Assembly (NCBI RefSeq): GCF_026967795.1 | Contig: NZ_JAPVBH010000004.1 | Span: 124,001 to 188,000, forward strand | Direction of reading: 5' to 3' | DNA: 64,000 bases | Origin: Modestobacter sp. VKM Ac-2986 | Lineage (GTDB): Bacteria; Actinomycetota; Actinomycetes; Mycobacteriales; Geodermatophilaceae | Made by a program: the position numbers and the translations under genes | Shown here: positions 8,791 to 21,251 of the stretch, piece by piece | Layout: each line of letters begins with the position of its first letter | Numbering within the stretch: position 1 is the first letter of the stretch | Notes under the pieces: model-generated | Told to the model about the DNA's origin: nothing | Databases searched by the model: none | The model's input: only the letters and a program-made list of their open reading frames with translations

Positions 8791-9765
8791 TCAGTAGTCG
8801 GTGACGACGTTCTGCAGCGGCTCCCCCGCCAGGATCCGCTCGAGCTGGTCGGTGACGGCGGCGGCGGCGCGGGCCTCGGTGTCGGGGACGGCACCGCCGA
8901 CGTGCGGGGTCAGCAGCAGGCCCGGCGCCGTCCACAGCGGGTGGCCCTCGGGCAGCGGCTCGGGGTCGGTGACGTCTAGGGCCGCCCGCAGGCGCCCGGC
9001 GGTCAGCTCGGCCAGCAGCGCGTCGGTGTCCACGACCACCCCACGGGCGGCGTTGACCAGCAGGGCGCCGTCCTTCATGGCCGCGAGGAACGTCGCGTCG
9101 ACCATGCCGGTGGTCTGCGGGGTCACCGGCACGATGAGCACGACGACGTCGGCGTCGGGCAGCAGTGCGGGCAGCTCCTCGAAGCCGTGCACGCCCTCGC
9201 GGGCGGTCCGGGCGACGTAGGTGAGCTCGACGTCGAAGCCGGCCATCATCGACCCGATGGTGCGGCCGATGTCCCCGGCGCCGACCACGAGCACCCGCGC
9301 CCCGACCAGGCTGGCGAACGTGCCCGGTGACCAGCGGCCGGCGTCGGTCTCGCGGACGTAGTGCGGGATGCCGCGCTGGGCGGCCAGCGTCGCGGTGACC
9401 GCCCACTCCGCGGTGGCCGGGGTGTGCGCGCCGCGGGCGTTGCACAACGTCACCCGCGCGGGCAGCTTCCCGGCGAACAGCTCGGCACCGGCGCTGCGCA
9501 GCTGGACCAGCTGCAACCGGGGCAGCGCGTCGAGGAGCTCGTCGGGCAGCTCCCCGCGCGGCACGAGGACCTGGGCCTGCGCGGCCTCCCCGGTGGGCAG
9601 GCCCTCGCGGAGGTCGTAGCGGTGCACCCGCACCCGCGGGGACAGCTGCTCGACCGCCTCGGCCAGCGCTCCGGAGGGGACGAGGACGTGCAGCGTCTCC
9701 TCGGGACCGAGGTCCAGGACGGGGGCGGGGCGCGCGGGGGCCTGGTCGGCGGGTGCGTCGGACAC
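8791..9765 (-). CDS. D-isomer-specific 2-hydroxyacid dehydrogenase
   Basis: This 324-residue NAD(P)-dependent dehydrogenase belongs to the D-2-hydroxyacid family. A Rossmann motif VVGAGDIGRTIG lies in the middle, with the family's catalytic Arg in NAARGVVVD, Glu in DPEPLP and His in LLTPHVGGA. It lacks the C-terminal ACT/ASB domains of SerA, so it is not the usual phosphoglycerate dehydrogenase, and the substrate is unknown. GTG 9765 is preceded by GGGAG five nt upstream. A palindromic element abuts its stop codon. It is divergent from the LppZ-like lipoprotein gene with an 82-nt gap. Confidence 0.9.
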   Translation of the reverse strand: MSDAPADQAPARPAPVLDLGPEETLHVLVPSGALAEAVEQLSPRVRVHRYDLREGLPTGEAAQAQVLVPRGELPDELLDALPRLQLVQLRSAGAELFAGKLPARVTLCNARGAHTPATAEWAVTATLAAQRGIPHYVRETDAGRWSPGTFASLVGARVLVVGAGDIGRTIGSMMAGFDVELTYVARTAREGVHGFEELPALLPDADVVVLIVPVTPQTTGMVDATFLAAMKDGALLVNAARGVVVDTDALLAELTAGRLRAALDVTDPEPLPEGHPLWTAPGLLLTPHVGGAVPDTEARAAAAVTDQLERILAGEPLQNVVTDY

Positions 9766-9835
9766 GGCTCCCGACCCTAGGCGGGGACGCCGCCCGCCAC
9801 CTGCCGGGGCACCCGGTGGTGCGCGCCGCCCGTCG

Positions 9836-9841
9836 TACTGT
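9836..9841 (+). promoter_or_regulatory. -10 box of the LppZ-like gene
   Basis: TACTGT lies 6 nt before GTG 9848 with no ribosome site between, so the mRNA is probably leaderless. Confidence 0.5.
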
Positions 9842-9847
9842 GGGCCG

Positions 9848-10993
9848 GTGGGACGGCGGAGCACGGCACCCGGGGCCCGGCGGCTGGCCGCGGTCGCGGT
9901 GGGCTGCCTGCTGCTCGCCGGCTGCGGCGGGGACGGCTACGAACCCGCCGGGCCGTTCCGCGAGCTGCCGCAGGGGCAGCCGCCCCAGGTGGCGCCGCCG
10001 CCGGAGGGCAACAGCATCCCCGCACCGCCCGCGCCCGGCTCCCCCGGCGGCGAGAAGTCCGAGGGCGACCCGAACGTGGTCGCGACCGACCTGGCCGTGC
10101 CCACCGGGCTGGTCGTGCTCCCCGACGGGACGGCGGTCGTCGGGGAGCGGGACACCGGCCGGCTGCTGCAGGTGTTCCCCGACCGCTCCCCCGCCCGCGA
10201 GCTGATGACGGTGCCGGGCATCGACACCGCCGGCGACGGCGGCCTGCTCGGGCTGGCGATCTCGCCGACGTTCACCGAGGACGGCCTGTACTACGCCTAC
10301 GTGTCCACGGCCACGGACAACCGGGTGGTCCGCTTCCCGGCGGGCGGCGTCCCGAACCCGGTGCTGACCGGCATCCCGCACGGCGAGCAGCACAACGGCG
10401 GCGGGCTGCTGTTCGGGGCCGACGGCACGCTGTACGTGGGCACCGGCGACGTCGGCGACCCGGCGCTGGCCGCGGACCCGGCGTCCCTGGCCGGCAAGGT
10501 GCTCGCCGTCGACGTGTTCGGCCAGCCGGTGGGCGCCGGGCCGGTCTTCACCAGCGGGCACCGCGACGTCACCGCGCTGTGCTCCGACGGCGTGAGCCCG
10601 GTGTTCGCCGTCGACCCCGACGGCGACGCCCCCGACGAGCTGGAGGTCCTGGCCGACGGCCGGGACCTCGCGACCGCCGGCCCGGTGATCGAGATCGCCG
10701 CGGCCGACGCGGGCCTGGCCGGCTGTGCCGTCACCGGTCCCTACGTCTTCCTCGGCGCCCTGGACGGGGAGCGGGTGCACGTCGTCGAGCTCGACGGCAC
10801 CGGCGCCCCGGTCGGCGAGCCGACCCCGTTCCTGCAGGGCCAGTACGGGCGGCTGCGCACCGTCGTCCTCGGCGGCGACGGGGCGCTGTGGATCACCACG
10901 TCCAACGAGGACGGCATCGGCACCCCGGCCGAGGACGACGACCGGGTGCTGCGCATCCTGCCGCCGGCCGGCGGCGCCAGCTCCCCGCTCTGA
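9848..10993 (+). CDS. lppZ: LppZ-like lipoprotein with sugar-dehydrogenase propeller fold
   Basis: This 381-residue secreted lipoprotein starts with an Arg-rich n-region, a hydrophobic core and the lipobox LLLAGC (Cys about residue 26). A Pro-rich linker (about 35-65) is followed by a beta-propeller of the glucose/sorbosone dehydrogenase type, with repeated blades and the conserved HGEQHNGGGL segment containing the family His. M. tuberculosis LppZ (Rv3006) has the same architecture and the same position between ilvB1/cfp6 and gatB. Substrate and cofactor are not known. GTG 9848 is supported by a close -10 box. It probably acts at the outer face of the membrane. Confidence 0.88.
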   Translation: MGRRSTAPGARRLAAVAVGCLLLAGCGGDGYEPAGPFRELPQGQPPQVAPPPEGNSIPAPPAPGSPGGEKSEGDPNVVATDLAVPTGLVVLPDGTAVVGERDTGRLLQVFPDRSPARELMTVPGIDTAGDGGLLGLAISPTFTEDGLYYAYVSTATDNRVVRFPAGGVPNPVLTGIPHGEQHNGGGLLFGADGTLYVGTGDVGDPALAADPASLAGKVLAVDVFGQPVGAGPVFTSGHRDVTALCSDGVSPVFAVDPDGDAPDELEVLADGRDLATAGPVIEIAAADAGLAGCAVTGPYVFLGALDGERVHVVELDGTGAPVGEPTPFLQGQYGRLRTVVLGGDGALWITTSNEDGIGTPAEDDDRVLRILPPAGGASSPL

Positions 10994-10999
10994 AGGAGG

Positions 11000-11032
11000 G
11001 CCCGCCGGCCGCTACGGGAGGGCCGGGCGGGT
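11000..11032. terminator. Shared terminator of convergent genes
   Basis: An imperfect GC hairpin (CCCGCCGGCC at 11001-11010 against GGCCGGGCGGG, one bulge) lies just after the lipoprotein stop and overlaps the last codons of the convergent acetyltransferase gene. Confidence 0.5.
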
Positions 11033-11566
11033 GAAGCGGTGGACGACGTGATCGAGCGGGTCGACCGGGTTGTCCGGGGTCATGTCGCCGGCCGCGTACC
11101 AGGTGGCCCCGGCTCGCTGCAGCGCCCGCCAGGACGCGACGTTGCCCACCGCCACCGGCACGAGCACGTCGGAGGCCCCCGGGTGGTCGGCGAACCCCCG
11201 GGCCACGGCCGCGGCGATCAGCGCCGTCCCGATGCCCTGGCCCCGCGCGTCGGGTTCCCCGAGGAGGTAGTCGATGCTCAGCGCGCCGGGAGGCACCTCG
11301 CAGACCGGGGCCAGCTCCTCGACGTACTCGGGGTAGGCCTCGATCGGGTAGACCTGCACCAGCCCGACCGGCCGCCCGGCCACCTCACCGACGTACAGCG
11401 CGGTGACGTCCTCGCCGTCGAGGCTGGGACCGAAGTCCCGCTCGACCGCCTCCGGGCTGCTGTCGTGCGCCCACCACCGGGCCACCAGCGGCTCGGCCAG
11501 CCAGCGGCCGAGCAGCGGGAGGTCGGCCCGGGTGAGCGGACGCAGGACGACGGTGGGCAGGGCCAC
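11012..11566 (-). CDS. GNAT family N-acetyltransferase
   Basis: This 184-residue protein has the GNAT fold. Its start resembles the RimJ/RimL and AAC(6') group (VVLRPLTRADLPLLGRWL). The acetyl-CoA loop is ARGQGIGTALI, preceded by IDYLLGEPD, and the last part VAVGNVASWRALQRAG is the usual beta5-alpha4 segment. AAC(6')-type aminoglycoside acetyltransferases share this layout, but the substrate cannot be assigned. The start is GTG 11566, nine nt from the gatB stop, so it may belong to the gat transcript as its last gene. Confidence 0.85.
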   Translation of the reverse strand: MALPTVVLRPLTRADLPLLGRWLAEPLVARWWAHDSSPEAVERDFGPSLDGEDVTALYVGEVAGRPVGLVQVYPIEAYPEYVEELAPVCEVPPGALSIDYLLGEPDARGQGIGTALIAAAVARGFADHPGASDVLVPVAVGNVASWRALQRAGATWYAAGDMTPDNPVDPLDHVVHRFTRPALP

Positions 11567-11575
11567 CGGGCCAGG

Positions 11576-13081
11576 CTAGGAGCCCAGCACCCGTTCCTCC
11601 AGCATCCGCTTCACGGTCGGGGCATCGGCCTTGCCGCGGGTGGTCTTCATGACCGCACCCACGAGCGCGCCGAGTGCGGCGACCTTGCCCGACTGCACCT
11701 TGGCGATGACGTCGGGGGCGCCGGCGATCGCGGCCTCGACCGCGGCCACCAGCTCGTCGGACTCCCCCATCACGGCCAGGCCCTGGGCCTCCACGACCTG
11801 CGCCGGGTCGCCCTGGCCGGCCAGCACGCCGTCGAGCACCTGCCGGGCGAGCTTGTCGTTGATCGTGCCCGCGCTGACCAGCCCGCACAGCTGCGCCACC
11901 TGCACGGGGGTGACGGCCAGCTCGGCCAGCTCCACGGCGGTGTCGTTGGCGCGGCGGGCCAGGTCGCCCAGCCACCACTTGCGGGCGTCGCCCGGGGCTG
12001 CACCGGCGGCGACGGTCTGCTCGACCAGGCCCAGGGCACCGGCGTTGGCCAGCCAGGTCATCTCGGTGCCGGAGATGCCCCACTCCTCCTGCAGCCGGGC
12101 CCGGCGGGCGGCCGGCAGCTCGGGCAGGCCGGCGCGCAGCGTCTCGATCCAGTCGGCGTCGGGGGCCAGCGGCACGAGGTCGGGCTCGGGGAAGTACCGG
12201 TAGTCGGTCGCCTCCTCCTTGCTGCGCCCGGAGGAGGTGGTGCCGGTGTCCTCGTGGAAGTGCCGCGTCTCCTGCACCACGCGGCCGCCCTCGTCGAGGA
12301 CGGCGGCCTGGCGGCGCATCTCGAACCGCACGGCCCGCTCGACCGAGCGCAGCGAGTTGACGTTCTTGGTCTCGGTGCGGGTGCCGAGCTCCGTGGCGCC
12401 GGTGGGGTTGAGCGAGATGTTGACGTCGCAGCGCAGGCTGCCCTGCTCCATGCGGACGTCGGAGGCGCCGAGGGCCTGCACGATCTCGCGCAGCTCGGTG
12501 ACGTAGGCGCGGGCCACCTCGGGGGCAAGCGCGCCGGCGCCGGGCACCGGGCGGGTGACGATCTCCACCAGCGGAATGCCGGCCCGGTTGAAGTCGACCA
12601 GCGAGTGGTCGGCGCCGTGGATGCGGCCGGTGGCGCCACCGACGTGCAGGTTCTTGCCGGTGTCCTCCTCCAGGTGCACCCGCTCGACCTCGACCCGGTA
12701 GGTCTTCCCGTCCACCTCGACGTCCAGGTGCCCGTCGACGCACAGCGGCTCGTCGAACTGGCTGGTCTGGTAGCCCTTGGGGATGTCGGGGTAGAAGTAG
12801 TTCTTCCGCGCGAACCGCGACCAGCTGGCGATGCTGCAGCCCAGCGCGAGGCCGATCTGGATGGTCGACTCCACCGCGGCGGCGTTGGCCACCGGCAGCG
12901 ACCCGGGCATGCCCAGGCACACCGGGCAGGTCTGGGTGTTGGGCTCGGCGCCGAAGGTGGTCGAGCAGCCGCAGAACATCTTCGAGGCGGTGCCCAGCTC
13001 GACGTGGGTCTCCAGGCCGATGACGGGCTCGTAGCGGGTCAGCAGCTCGTCGTAGTCGACGAGGCGGTCAGCGGTGCTCAC
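11576..13081 (-). CDS. gatB: Asp/Glu-tRNA(Asn/Gln) amidotransferase subunit B
   Basis: This 501-residue tRNA-binding and phosphorylating subunit of GatCAB converts misacylated Glu-tRNA(Gln) and Asp-tRNA(Asn) to the correct products. The family start is clear ([21 protein letters not shown], here starting near residue 15), with zinc-ligand cysteines in FCGC and [10 protein letters not shown], the [10 protein letters not shown] segment, and the C-terminal YqeY-like domain ending [24 protein letters not shown] 13081 overlaps the stop of the preceding 63-codon gene (GTGA), so translation is probably coupled. Confidence 0.97.
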   Translation of the reverse strand: MSTADRLVDYDELLTRYEPVIGLETHVELGTASKMFCGCSTTFGAEPNTQTCPVCLGMPGSLPVANAAAVESTIQIGLALGCSIASWSRFARKNYFYPDIPKGYQTSQFDEPLCVDGHLDVEVDGKTYRVEVERVHLEEDTGKNLHVGGATGRIHGADHSLVDFNRAGIPLVEIVTRPVPGAGALAPEVARAYVTELREIVQALGASDVRMEQGSLRCDVNISLNPTGATELGTRTETKNVNSLRSVERAVRFEMRRQAAVLDEGGRVVQETRHFHEDTGTTSSGRSKEEATDYRYFPEPDLVPLAPDADWIETLRAGLPELPAARRARLQEEWGISGTEMTWLANAGALGLVEQTVAAGAAPGDARKWWLGDLARRANDTAVELAELAVTPVQVAQLCGLVSAGTINDKLARQVLDGVLAGQGDPAQVVEAQGLAVMGESDELVAAVEAAIAGAPDVIAKVQSGKVAALGALVGAVMKTTRGKADAPTVKRMLEERVLGS

Positions 13082-13265
13082 TTGCGCTCCTCAGCAGAGG
13101 ACGGGCCGGACGGCGTGGAGCGGAAGGCGACGAGCGCCGCCCCGCCGGTCAGCACGCCGAGGACGATGAAGACGGCGAAGACGGCGCGGCCGCTGGTGGC
13201 CCAGCCGACGATGCCGACGACGACGACGAAGAGGACCAGGGCCCAGGCTGCCTTCAGCGGGCCGG

Positions 13266-13269
<4 letters not shown>
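13078..13269 (-). CDS. Small membrane protein between gatA and gatB
   Basis: This 63-residue protein is mostly two hydrophobic segments (about residues 8-23 and 29-49) with a short hydrophilic tail ending SSAEERK. Its ATG overlaps the gatA stop (ATGA) and its stop overlaps the gatB start (GTGA), so it is almost certainly translated and coupled to both. I do not recognise the family. The position suggests at most a membrane-associated role linked to gat gene expression. In mycobacteria pfkA occupies this interval instead, as far as I recall. Confidence 0.75.
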
Positions 13270-14774
<1,505 letters not shown>

Positions 14775-14857
14775 TGCTCGACTCCCCGCTCGTTCCGCTC
14801 CTCGGTCGCTGGCGCTCCCTGCGATGCTCGCTCGCGGGTCGTTCTCGGCGCTGCTCA
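14775..14857 (-). other. Purine-rich gatC-gatA bridge
   Basis: This segment is in frame with gatA from the gatC stop (GTGA overlap) up to the preferred gatA start. It contains GGAGCGCCAGCGACCGAGGAG and ends with a ribosome site (GGGGAG). A similar GAGCGCCAGCGAGGAG core lies between treS and mak. It could be an untranslated spacer, a coupling mini-frame or a GatA N-terminal extension. Confidence 0.5.
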
Positions 14858-15154
14858 CTCGGCGTCCCCCAGGATGCGCGGCACGCGGAAGCGGTCGTCC
14901 TCGGCGGCGGGGGCACCGGCCAGCACGACGTCGCGGGACAGGCTCGGGGTCACCACGTCGGGGCGCAGCACGTTGGTCAGCGGGACGGCGTGCGACATCG
15001 GCGGCACGTCGGCCACCGCGGCCTCACCGACCCGCGCCACGGCGGCCAGCACCTGGTCCAGCTGCCCGGCGAACCGGTCCAGCTCCTCGTCGGTGACCGC
15101 CAGACGGGCCAGACGGGCGAGGTGCGCCACGTCGTCCCGGGAGATGCTGCTCAA
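14855..15154 (-). CDS. gatC: Asp/Glu-tRNA(Asn/Gln) amidotransferase subunit C
   Basis: This 99-residue GatC stabilises the GatA-GatB interface. The N-terminal helix [22 protein letters not shown] and the middle [34 protein letters not shown] are diagnostic. A TTG start at 15154 is the best candidate. It is the first gene of the gat operon. The C-terminus overlaps the possible upstream gatA start. Confidence 0.95.
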   Translation of the reverse strand: MSSISRDDVAHLARLARLAVTDEELDRFAGQLDQVLAAVARVGEAAVADVPPMSHAVPLTNVLRPDVVTPSLSRDVVLAGAPAAEDDRFRVPRILGDAE

Positions 15155-15212
15155 AGCTGGGGGACCTCACTTCGTCGACGTCGTGCTGCTGCGACCTGCG
15201 CCGCAGACCTCG

Positions 15213-15218
15213 TGTCAA
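15213..15218 (-). promoter_or_regulatory. Candidate -35 box for gatC
   Basis: A perfect TTGACA on the minus strand lies 59 nt upstream of gatC in the 195-nt divergent spacer. No matching -10 is obvious at the expected distance, so this is only a candidate. Confidence 0.3.
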
Positions 15219-15349
15219 CTGTACGTGGGGCAGGTCGCTGCCCCGGCCGCGCGCCGGTGTTCGCCACAGGCCCCCCGGATGCGGGAGGCTCCTCCCGTCC
15301 ACGATCGACGCCGATCGGCCCGCTCAGCAGGCGCACCCGGAGGAGATCC

Positions 15350-16012
15350 GTGTCCTACCTCTTGCGGCTGGTCGTGCCCGACCGGCCCGGCACCCTCGGC
15401 GCCGTCGCCACCGCGCTCGGCGACGCCGGGATCGACATCGTGTCCGTCGACGTCCTGGAGCGCGGCAACGGCGTGGCCGTGGACGACATCGTCGTCGAGC
15501 TGCCCCTCGACCGGGTGGCCGACAGCCTGATCACCGCAGCGACCGCCGTGCCCGGCGTCCAGGTGGAGTCGCTGCGCCCGTTCGCCGGCCCGATGGACAC
15601 CCACCGCGAGCTCGACCTGCTCGAGGCCCTCGCCCCGGCCGGGGTCGGGACGGCGAAGGTGCTGGCCGCCGAGCTGCCCCGGGTGTTCCGCAGCGGCTGG
15701 GCGGTGGTGCTCGCCGGGACGTCGGCGGACCTGACCGTGCTGGCCGCCTCCGACGCCGCGCCCGCACTGGACGGCGTGCCGCTGCCCTGGCTGCCGCTGA
15801 CCACTCCCCTGCTGCTGCCCAGCGACGCCGACTGGGTGCCGCTGCGCTGGCAGGAGATGGCCGTGGAGATGATGGCCGCCCCGCTGGACCCCGACGGCAC
15901 CGCGGTGCTGCTGGGCCGGTCCGGCGGTCCGGCGTTCCGCCGGTCGGAGCTGCTGCGGCTGGCCCACCTCACCGGCCTGGCCGCCACCGTCGCCCGGCTG
16001 CCACCGGCCTGA
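15350..16012 (+). CDS. ACT-domain protein (Rv3013-like)
   Basis: This 220-residue protein begins with an ACT domain (residues 2-70: SYLLRLVVPDRPGTLGAVATALGDAG) normally used to bind amino acids or similar effectors. The remaining 150 residues (HRELDLLEAL, FRSGWAVVLAG, MAVEMMAAPLDPDGTAVLLGRSGGPAFRRSELLRL) are conserved in actinobacteria but I know no assigned function. M. tuberculosis has an ACT gene (Rv3013) in the same place between ligA and gatC, on the opposite strand to both. GTG 15350 has a strong GGAGGAGAT site. A 60-bp palindrome fills the space to convergent ligA. Confidence 0.85.
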   Translation: MSYLLRLVVPDRPGTLGAVATALGDAGIDIVSVDVLERGNGVAVDDIVVELPLDRVADSLITAATAVPGVQVESLRPFAGPMDTHRELDLLEALAPAGVGTAKVLAAELPRVFRSGWAVVLAGTSADLTVLAASDAAPALDGVPLPWLPLTTPLLLPSDADWVPLRWQEMAVEMMAAPLDPDGTAVLLGRSGGPAFRRSELLRLAHLTGLAATVARLPPA

Positions 16013-16072
16013 GGGAGGACCCCGCTGCCGCCCACCGCTCACACGCTCGCGGCGGGCCCTGCAGCGGGGCCG
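16013..16072 (+). repeat. Stop-abutting palindrome, copy 3
   Basis: This copy fills the whole gap between the ACT gene stop (16010-16012) and the ligA stop (16073). Plus strand: GGGAGGACCCCGCTGC, loop CTCACACGCTCG, then CGGCGGGCCCTGCAGCGGGG. The outer arms GG(A)CCCCGCTGC/GCAGCGGGGCC pair. It is oriented as if belonging to the ACT gene, and it probably terminates both convergent transcripts. Confidence 0.8.
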
Positions 16073-18715
<2,643 letters not shown>

Positions 18716-18722
<7 letters not shown>

Positions 18723-18733
18723 CCCGCTACAGC
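18716..18733. terminator. Palindrome containing both convergent stop codons
   Basis: GCTGTAGC-CC-GCTACAGC is an 8-bp perfect stem with a 2-nt centre. Its arms include the TAG of the plus-strand small gene and the TAG of the convergent HNH gene, so one hairpin can serve both ends. Confidence 0.5.
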
Positions 18734-19938
18734 GGTGGTCCGATCAGGATCTCGGTGCCGTCGGGTCTCCAAGTGCGCCACCGATGCCCCGGTGGCGCAG
18801 CGTCGTCGCGTTGCACGCGGAACCCGTGGTGGACCTTGGTGTGGTGGCGTTCGCAGAGCAACGCCGAGTTGTCGAGGCTGGTCTCCCCGCCGTTGACCCA
18901 CTCGACGAGGTGGTGGACGTCGCACCAGTGCGTCGGCGATCCACAACCGGCGAACACGCAGTGCCGGTCCCGCTGCTCGACCGCCCGGCGCAGGTGTGGC
19001 GGGACCACCCGGTGGGTGCGGCCGACGTCCAGCGGGAGCCCGTCGGGGCCGAGCACGATCCGGGTGATGGTCGAGTCGCACGCCACCCAGCGGGCCCGGG
19101 CTGCCGACAGCGTGGCGCCGAAGCCCGTCCGCGCGGCGTCCGGGCCGGTGGTGGGGTCGACCAGGTCCTCCAGGTCGACGGTCACCACGACGTGCGGCTT
19201 GACCGTGCGCAGCGTCGGCAGGTCACCGGTGGCCAGCTGGTTGTCGCACAGCTGCACGAGCGCGTCGGCGTTCTGCTGGGCGCGGGTGCGCTCATCACCC
19301 TTCGGGCGGCCGGCCTGCACGATCGACTCGATCGCGGCCTGCACCTTCTCCCCGCCCACCGCGTCGAGGTCGAAGCGGCCGGTGACGCTGCCATCGGCGT
19401 GCCTGGCGATCGACAGCCGGCGTCCCTCGGTCGGGTCCGGCTCCGTGCCGTCCGGGTCCAGCGCAGCCTCGAACGCCTGCACCGCCGCCACCAGCGTCTG
19501 GTGCGACGCCTCCGCCGCCACGGTCGTCCAGGCCTCGTCGAACGGCGCCAGGTCGATGCCCTGCTCGGCCGCCCTGGCCAGCTCCACCGGCCCGACCTTC
19601 GCCGCCACCACGTCCACCTGCGCCGCCGTCACCGCACCGTCGGCGAACCCGGCCGCCAACACCGGGAAGTGCTCCAACGCGCGACCTGACCGCACGATGC
19701 GCGAGGCCTCCGCGGGCGCCAGCCGGGCGTGCCCGATCAGCCACGACCGCATCGTCCTGATGCCGTCGTGCTCGGCGGCCTGCGTCAGCTCTCCGTGCCG
19801 CACCGTGCGCGTCAGCTCGGCGCTGGCCCGGTTGACCACCTGCGCCAGGAGAGCTGCCCGGTTCAGCACCTGACCGTCGGACAGCGAGTGCAGGTCCTCC
19901 GTCGTCAGGGCGTCGAGAGCCGACCGCAACTCGCTCAC
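18727..19938 (-). CDS. HNH endonuclease with DUF222 (13E12 family)
   Basis: This 403-residue protein has an N-terminal helical DUF222 region (about 1-290) and a C-terminal HNH nuclease domain: RDRHCVFAGCGSPTHWCDVHHL, then WVNGGETSLDNSALLCERHHTKVHH, with zinc cysteines and catalytic His. This family is multicopy in many actinobacteria and includes the mycobacterial 13E12 repeat proteins; its biological role is unclear. GTG 19938 follows an AGGGGG site and a TAGCGT -10 box. No flanking repeats, transposase or phage genes were seen, so there is no sign here that it moved as part of an element. Confidence 0.9.
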   Translation of the reverse strand: MSELRSALDALTTEDLHSLSDGQVLNRAALLAQVVNRASAELTRTVRHGELTQAAEHDGIRTMRSWLIGHARLAPAEASRIVRSGRALEHFPVLAAGFADGAVTAAQVDVVAAKVGPVELARAAEQGIDLAPFDEAWTTVAAEASHQTLVAAVQAFEAALDPDGTEPDPTEGRRLSIARHADGSVTGRFDLDAVGGEKVQAAIESIVQAGRPKGDERTRAQQNADALVQLCDNQLATGDLPTLRTVKPHVVVTVDLEDLVDPTTGPDAARTGFGATLSAARARWVACDSTITRIVLGPDGLPLDVGRTHRVVPPHLRRAVEQRDRHCVFAGCGSPTHWCDVHHLVEWVNGGETSLDNSALLCERHHTKVHHGFRVQRDDAAPPGHRWRTWRPDGTEILIGPPL

Positions 19939-19949
19939 GACACCCCCTG

Positions 19950-19955
19950 ACGCTA
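19950..19955 (-). promoter_or_regulatory. -10 box of the HNH gene
   Basis: TAGCGT, the same hexamer found before glgE and nucS, lies 11 nt before GTG 19938, predicting a 5' leader of only a few bases. Confidence 0.4.
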
Positions 19956-20186
19956 CTCGAACACCTGTACGAACCGTACCGGTCGACACACGTCCTGGCA
20001 ACACGAAAGGCCAGGTCAGAGACCTGTCCACAGATGTGCAGCCACTCTTGACAGGTCCTCGTCAGGCCGGATCGACCTCCCGGGAGACGGACACTCGGCC
20101 GGACGGCCCCAGCGGTGACCACGGGCCGGCGAGCTCCGACCTGGAACGCGCCAGTGGTCAGCGAGGTCGGGCACCTCGAATGAGGG

Positions 20187-21251
20187 TCACTCCGGGAGCA
20201 GGAACCTGGCCGCCTCGCGGACGTGCGCCATCGCCTTGCGGGCGTAGGCGGGGCTGGCGCCGGCCAGGCCGCAGGCCGGGGTGAGCGTGACGGCGGAGTG
20301 GAGGTCCTCAGCGGGGAAGCCCAGCTCGCGCCACCAGGCGTGCAGCCGGCTGGCCGTGGCCTTGGGCGCCGGCAGGGTCGTGTCGGTGCCGGGGACGACG
20401 CCGAGGAGCAGGTGGGTGCCGGCCTCGACCGCGGTCCCGACGGCGTCGAGGTCCTGCACCATGCCCAGGTCGAAGGAGAGCCCGGCGGCGCCCGCGGCGC
20501 GGAAGAGGTCCAGCGGTGCCCGGTTGGCGCAGCAGTGCACGGCTACCGGCACCGGAACCCGGGCGACCAGTGCGGCGAGCTGCTCCTCGACCACGTTCGA
20601 CTCGACGGCGGAGAGCTTGCCGAAGCCGCTGATCGTCGGGAGCCCGCCCTGCAGGACGGCGGGGACCGACGGCTCGTCGAGCTGGACGACGACCCGGGCA
20701 CCCGGCACCCGCGCGGACACGGCGGTCACGTGCGCGGCGATGCCCTCGGCCAGCGACTGGGCCAGGTCGCGTCGGGCACCGGGGTCGACCACGGCCCGGT
20801 CGCCGCGGGTGCGCTCGAGCCCGGCGGCCAGCGTCCACGGCCCGGCGACCTGCAGCTTGAACGGACCCACGTAGCGCTCGGCGACGTCGAAGAGCGCGTC
20901 GAGGTCGCGGTCGAGCATCTCCTGCGCCCGGCGCAGGTCGTTGCCCGGACGCGGGACGAGCCGCCAGCCGGCGGGCGTGAGGTCGACCGCCATGTCGACC
21001 AGCAGCGCCGCCGTCCGGCCCAGCATGTCCGCACCGGCGCCGCGTCCGGGCAGCTCGGGCAGGTGCGGGAGCTCCGGCAGCTCGCCGACGACCAGACGCA
21101 CCGCCTCGACCGGGTCGGTACCGGGCAGCGACCCGACGCCGGAGGCCGGCCCCCAGACTGCGGGGGCCGGCCCGTCGGCCTGGTTCAGAGGCTCACCCTG
21201 AGCTTGCGAAGGGTGAGTAGGACGAGGTCCTTCTTCAGTCGGCGAGGCCAC
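20187..21251 (-). CDS. MetE-like methionine synthase family protein
   Basis: This protein of up to 354 residues has the C-terminal (UROD-like barrel) fold of cobalamin-independent methionine synthase. The family start is GVGSLPGTDPVEAVR (about residue 38), with zinc-ligand-type residues in VAVHCCANRAP and LTPACGLAG. Such short MetE-like proteins (as Rv3015c) lie beside ligA in mycobacteria; their substrate is not established. The start is a problem: the first in-frame start codon upstream of the conserved region is GTG 21251, which overlaps the 5'-nucleotidase stop by 17 nt. About 20 N-terminal residues would then come from a palindromic repeat. A non-canonical start nearer GVGSLPG cannot be excluded. 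Confidence 0.85.
   Translation of the reverse strand: MASPTEEGPRPTHPSQAQGEPLNQADGPAPAVWGPASGVGSLPGTDPVEAVRLVVGELPELPHLPELPGRGAGADMLGRTAALLVDMAVDLTPAGWRLVPRPGNDLRRAQEMLDRDLDALFDVAERYVGPFKLQVAGPWTLAAGLERTRGDRAVVDPGARRDLAQSLAEGIAAHVTAVSARVPGARVVVQLDEPSVPAVLQGGLPTISGFGKLSAVESNVVEEQLAALVARVPVPVAVHCCANRAPLDLFRAAGAAGLSFDLGMVQDLDAVGTAVEAGTHLLLGVVPGTDTTLPAPKATASRLHAWWRELGFPAEDLHSAVTLTPACGLAGASPAYARKAMAHVREAARFLLPE
21187..21234 (-). repeat. Variant stop-abutting palindrome
   Basis: This element directly follows the 5'-nucleotidase stop. Minus strand: AGAAGGACCTCGTCC, then CTCACCCT, loop TCGCAAGCTC, AGGGTGAG. It keeps the stop-proximal AGAAGGACC and the central CGCAAGCTC of the family, but the stem differs. 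It lies inside the predicted 5' end of the downstream MetE-like frame. Confidence 0.6.

Noticed and set aside
8791-9765. Assignment of the 2-hydroxyacid dehydrogenase as serA
   Set aside because: In mycobacteria serA1 lies near ilvBNC, but this protein lacks the C-terminal regulatory domains and is on the other side of ilvB; too short for actinobacterial SerA.
18727-19938. HNH/DUF222 gene as evidence of a mobile element
   Set aside because: No terminal repeats, target duplication, integrase or phage genes flank it; composition matches the surroundings.
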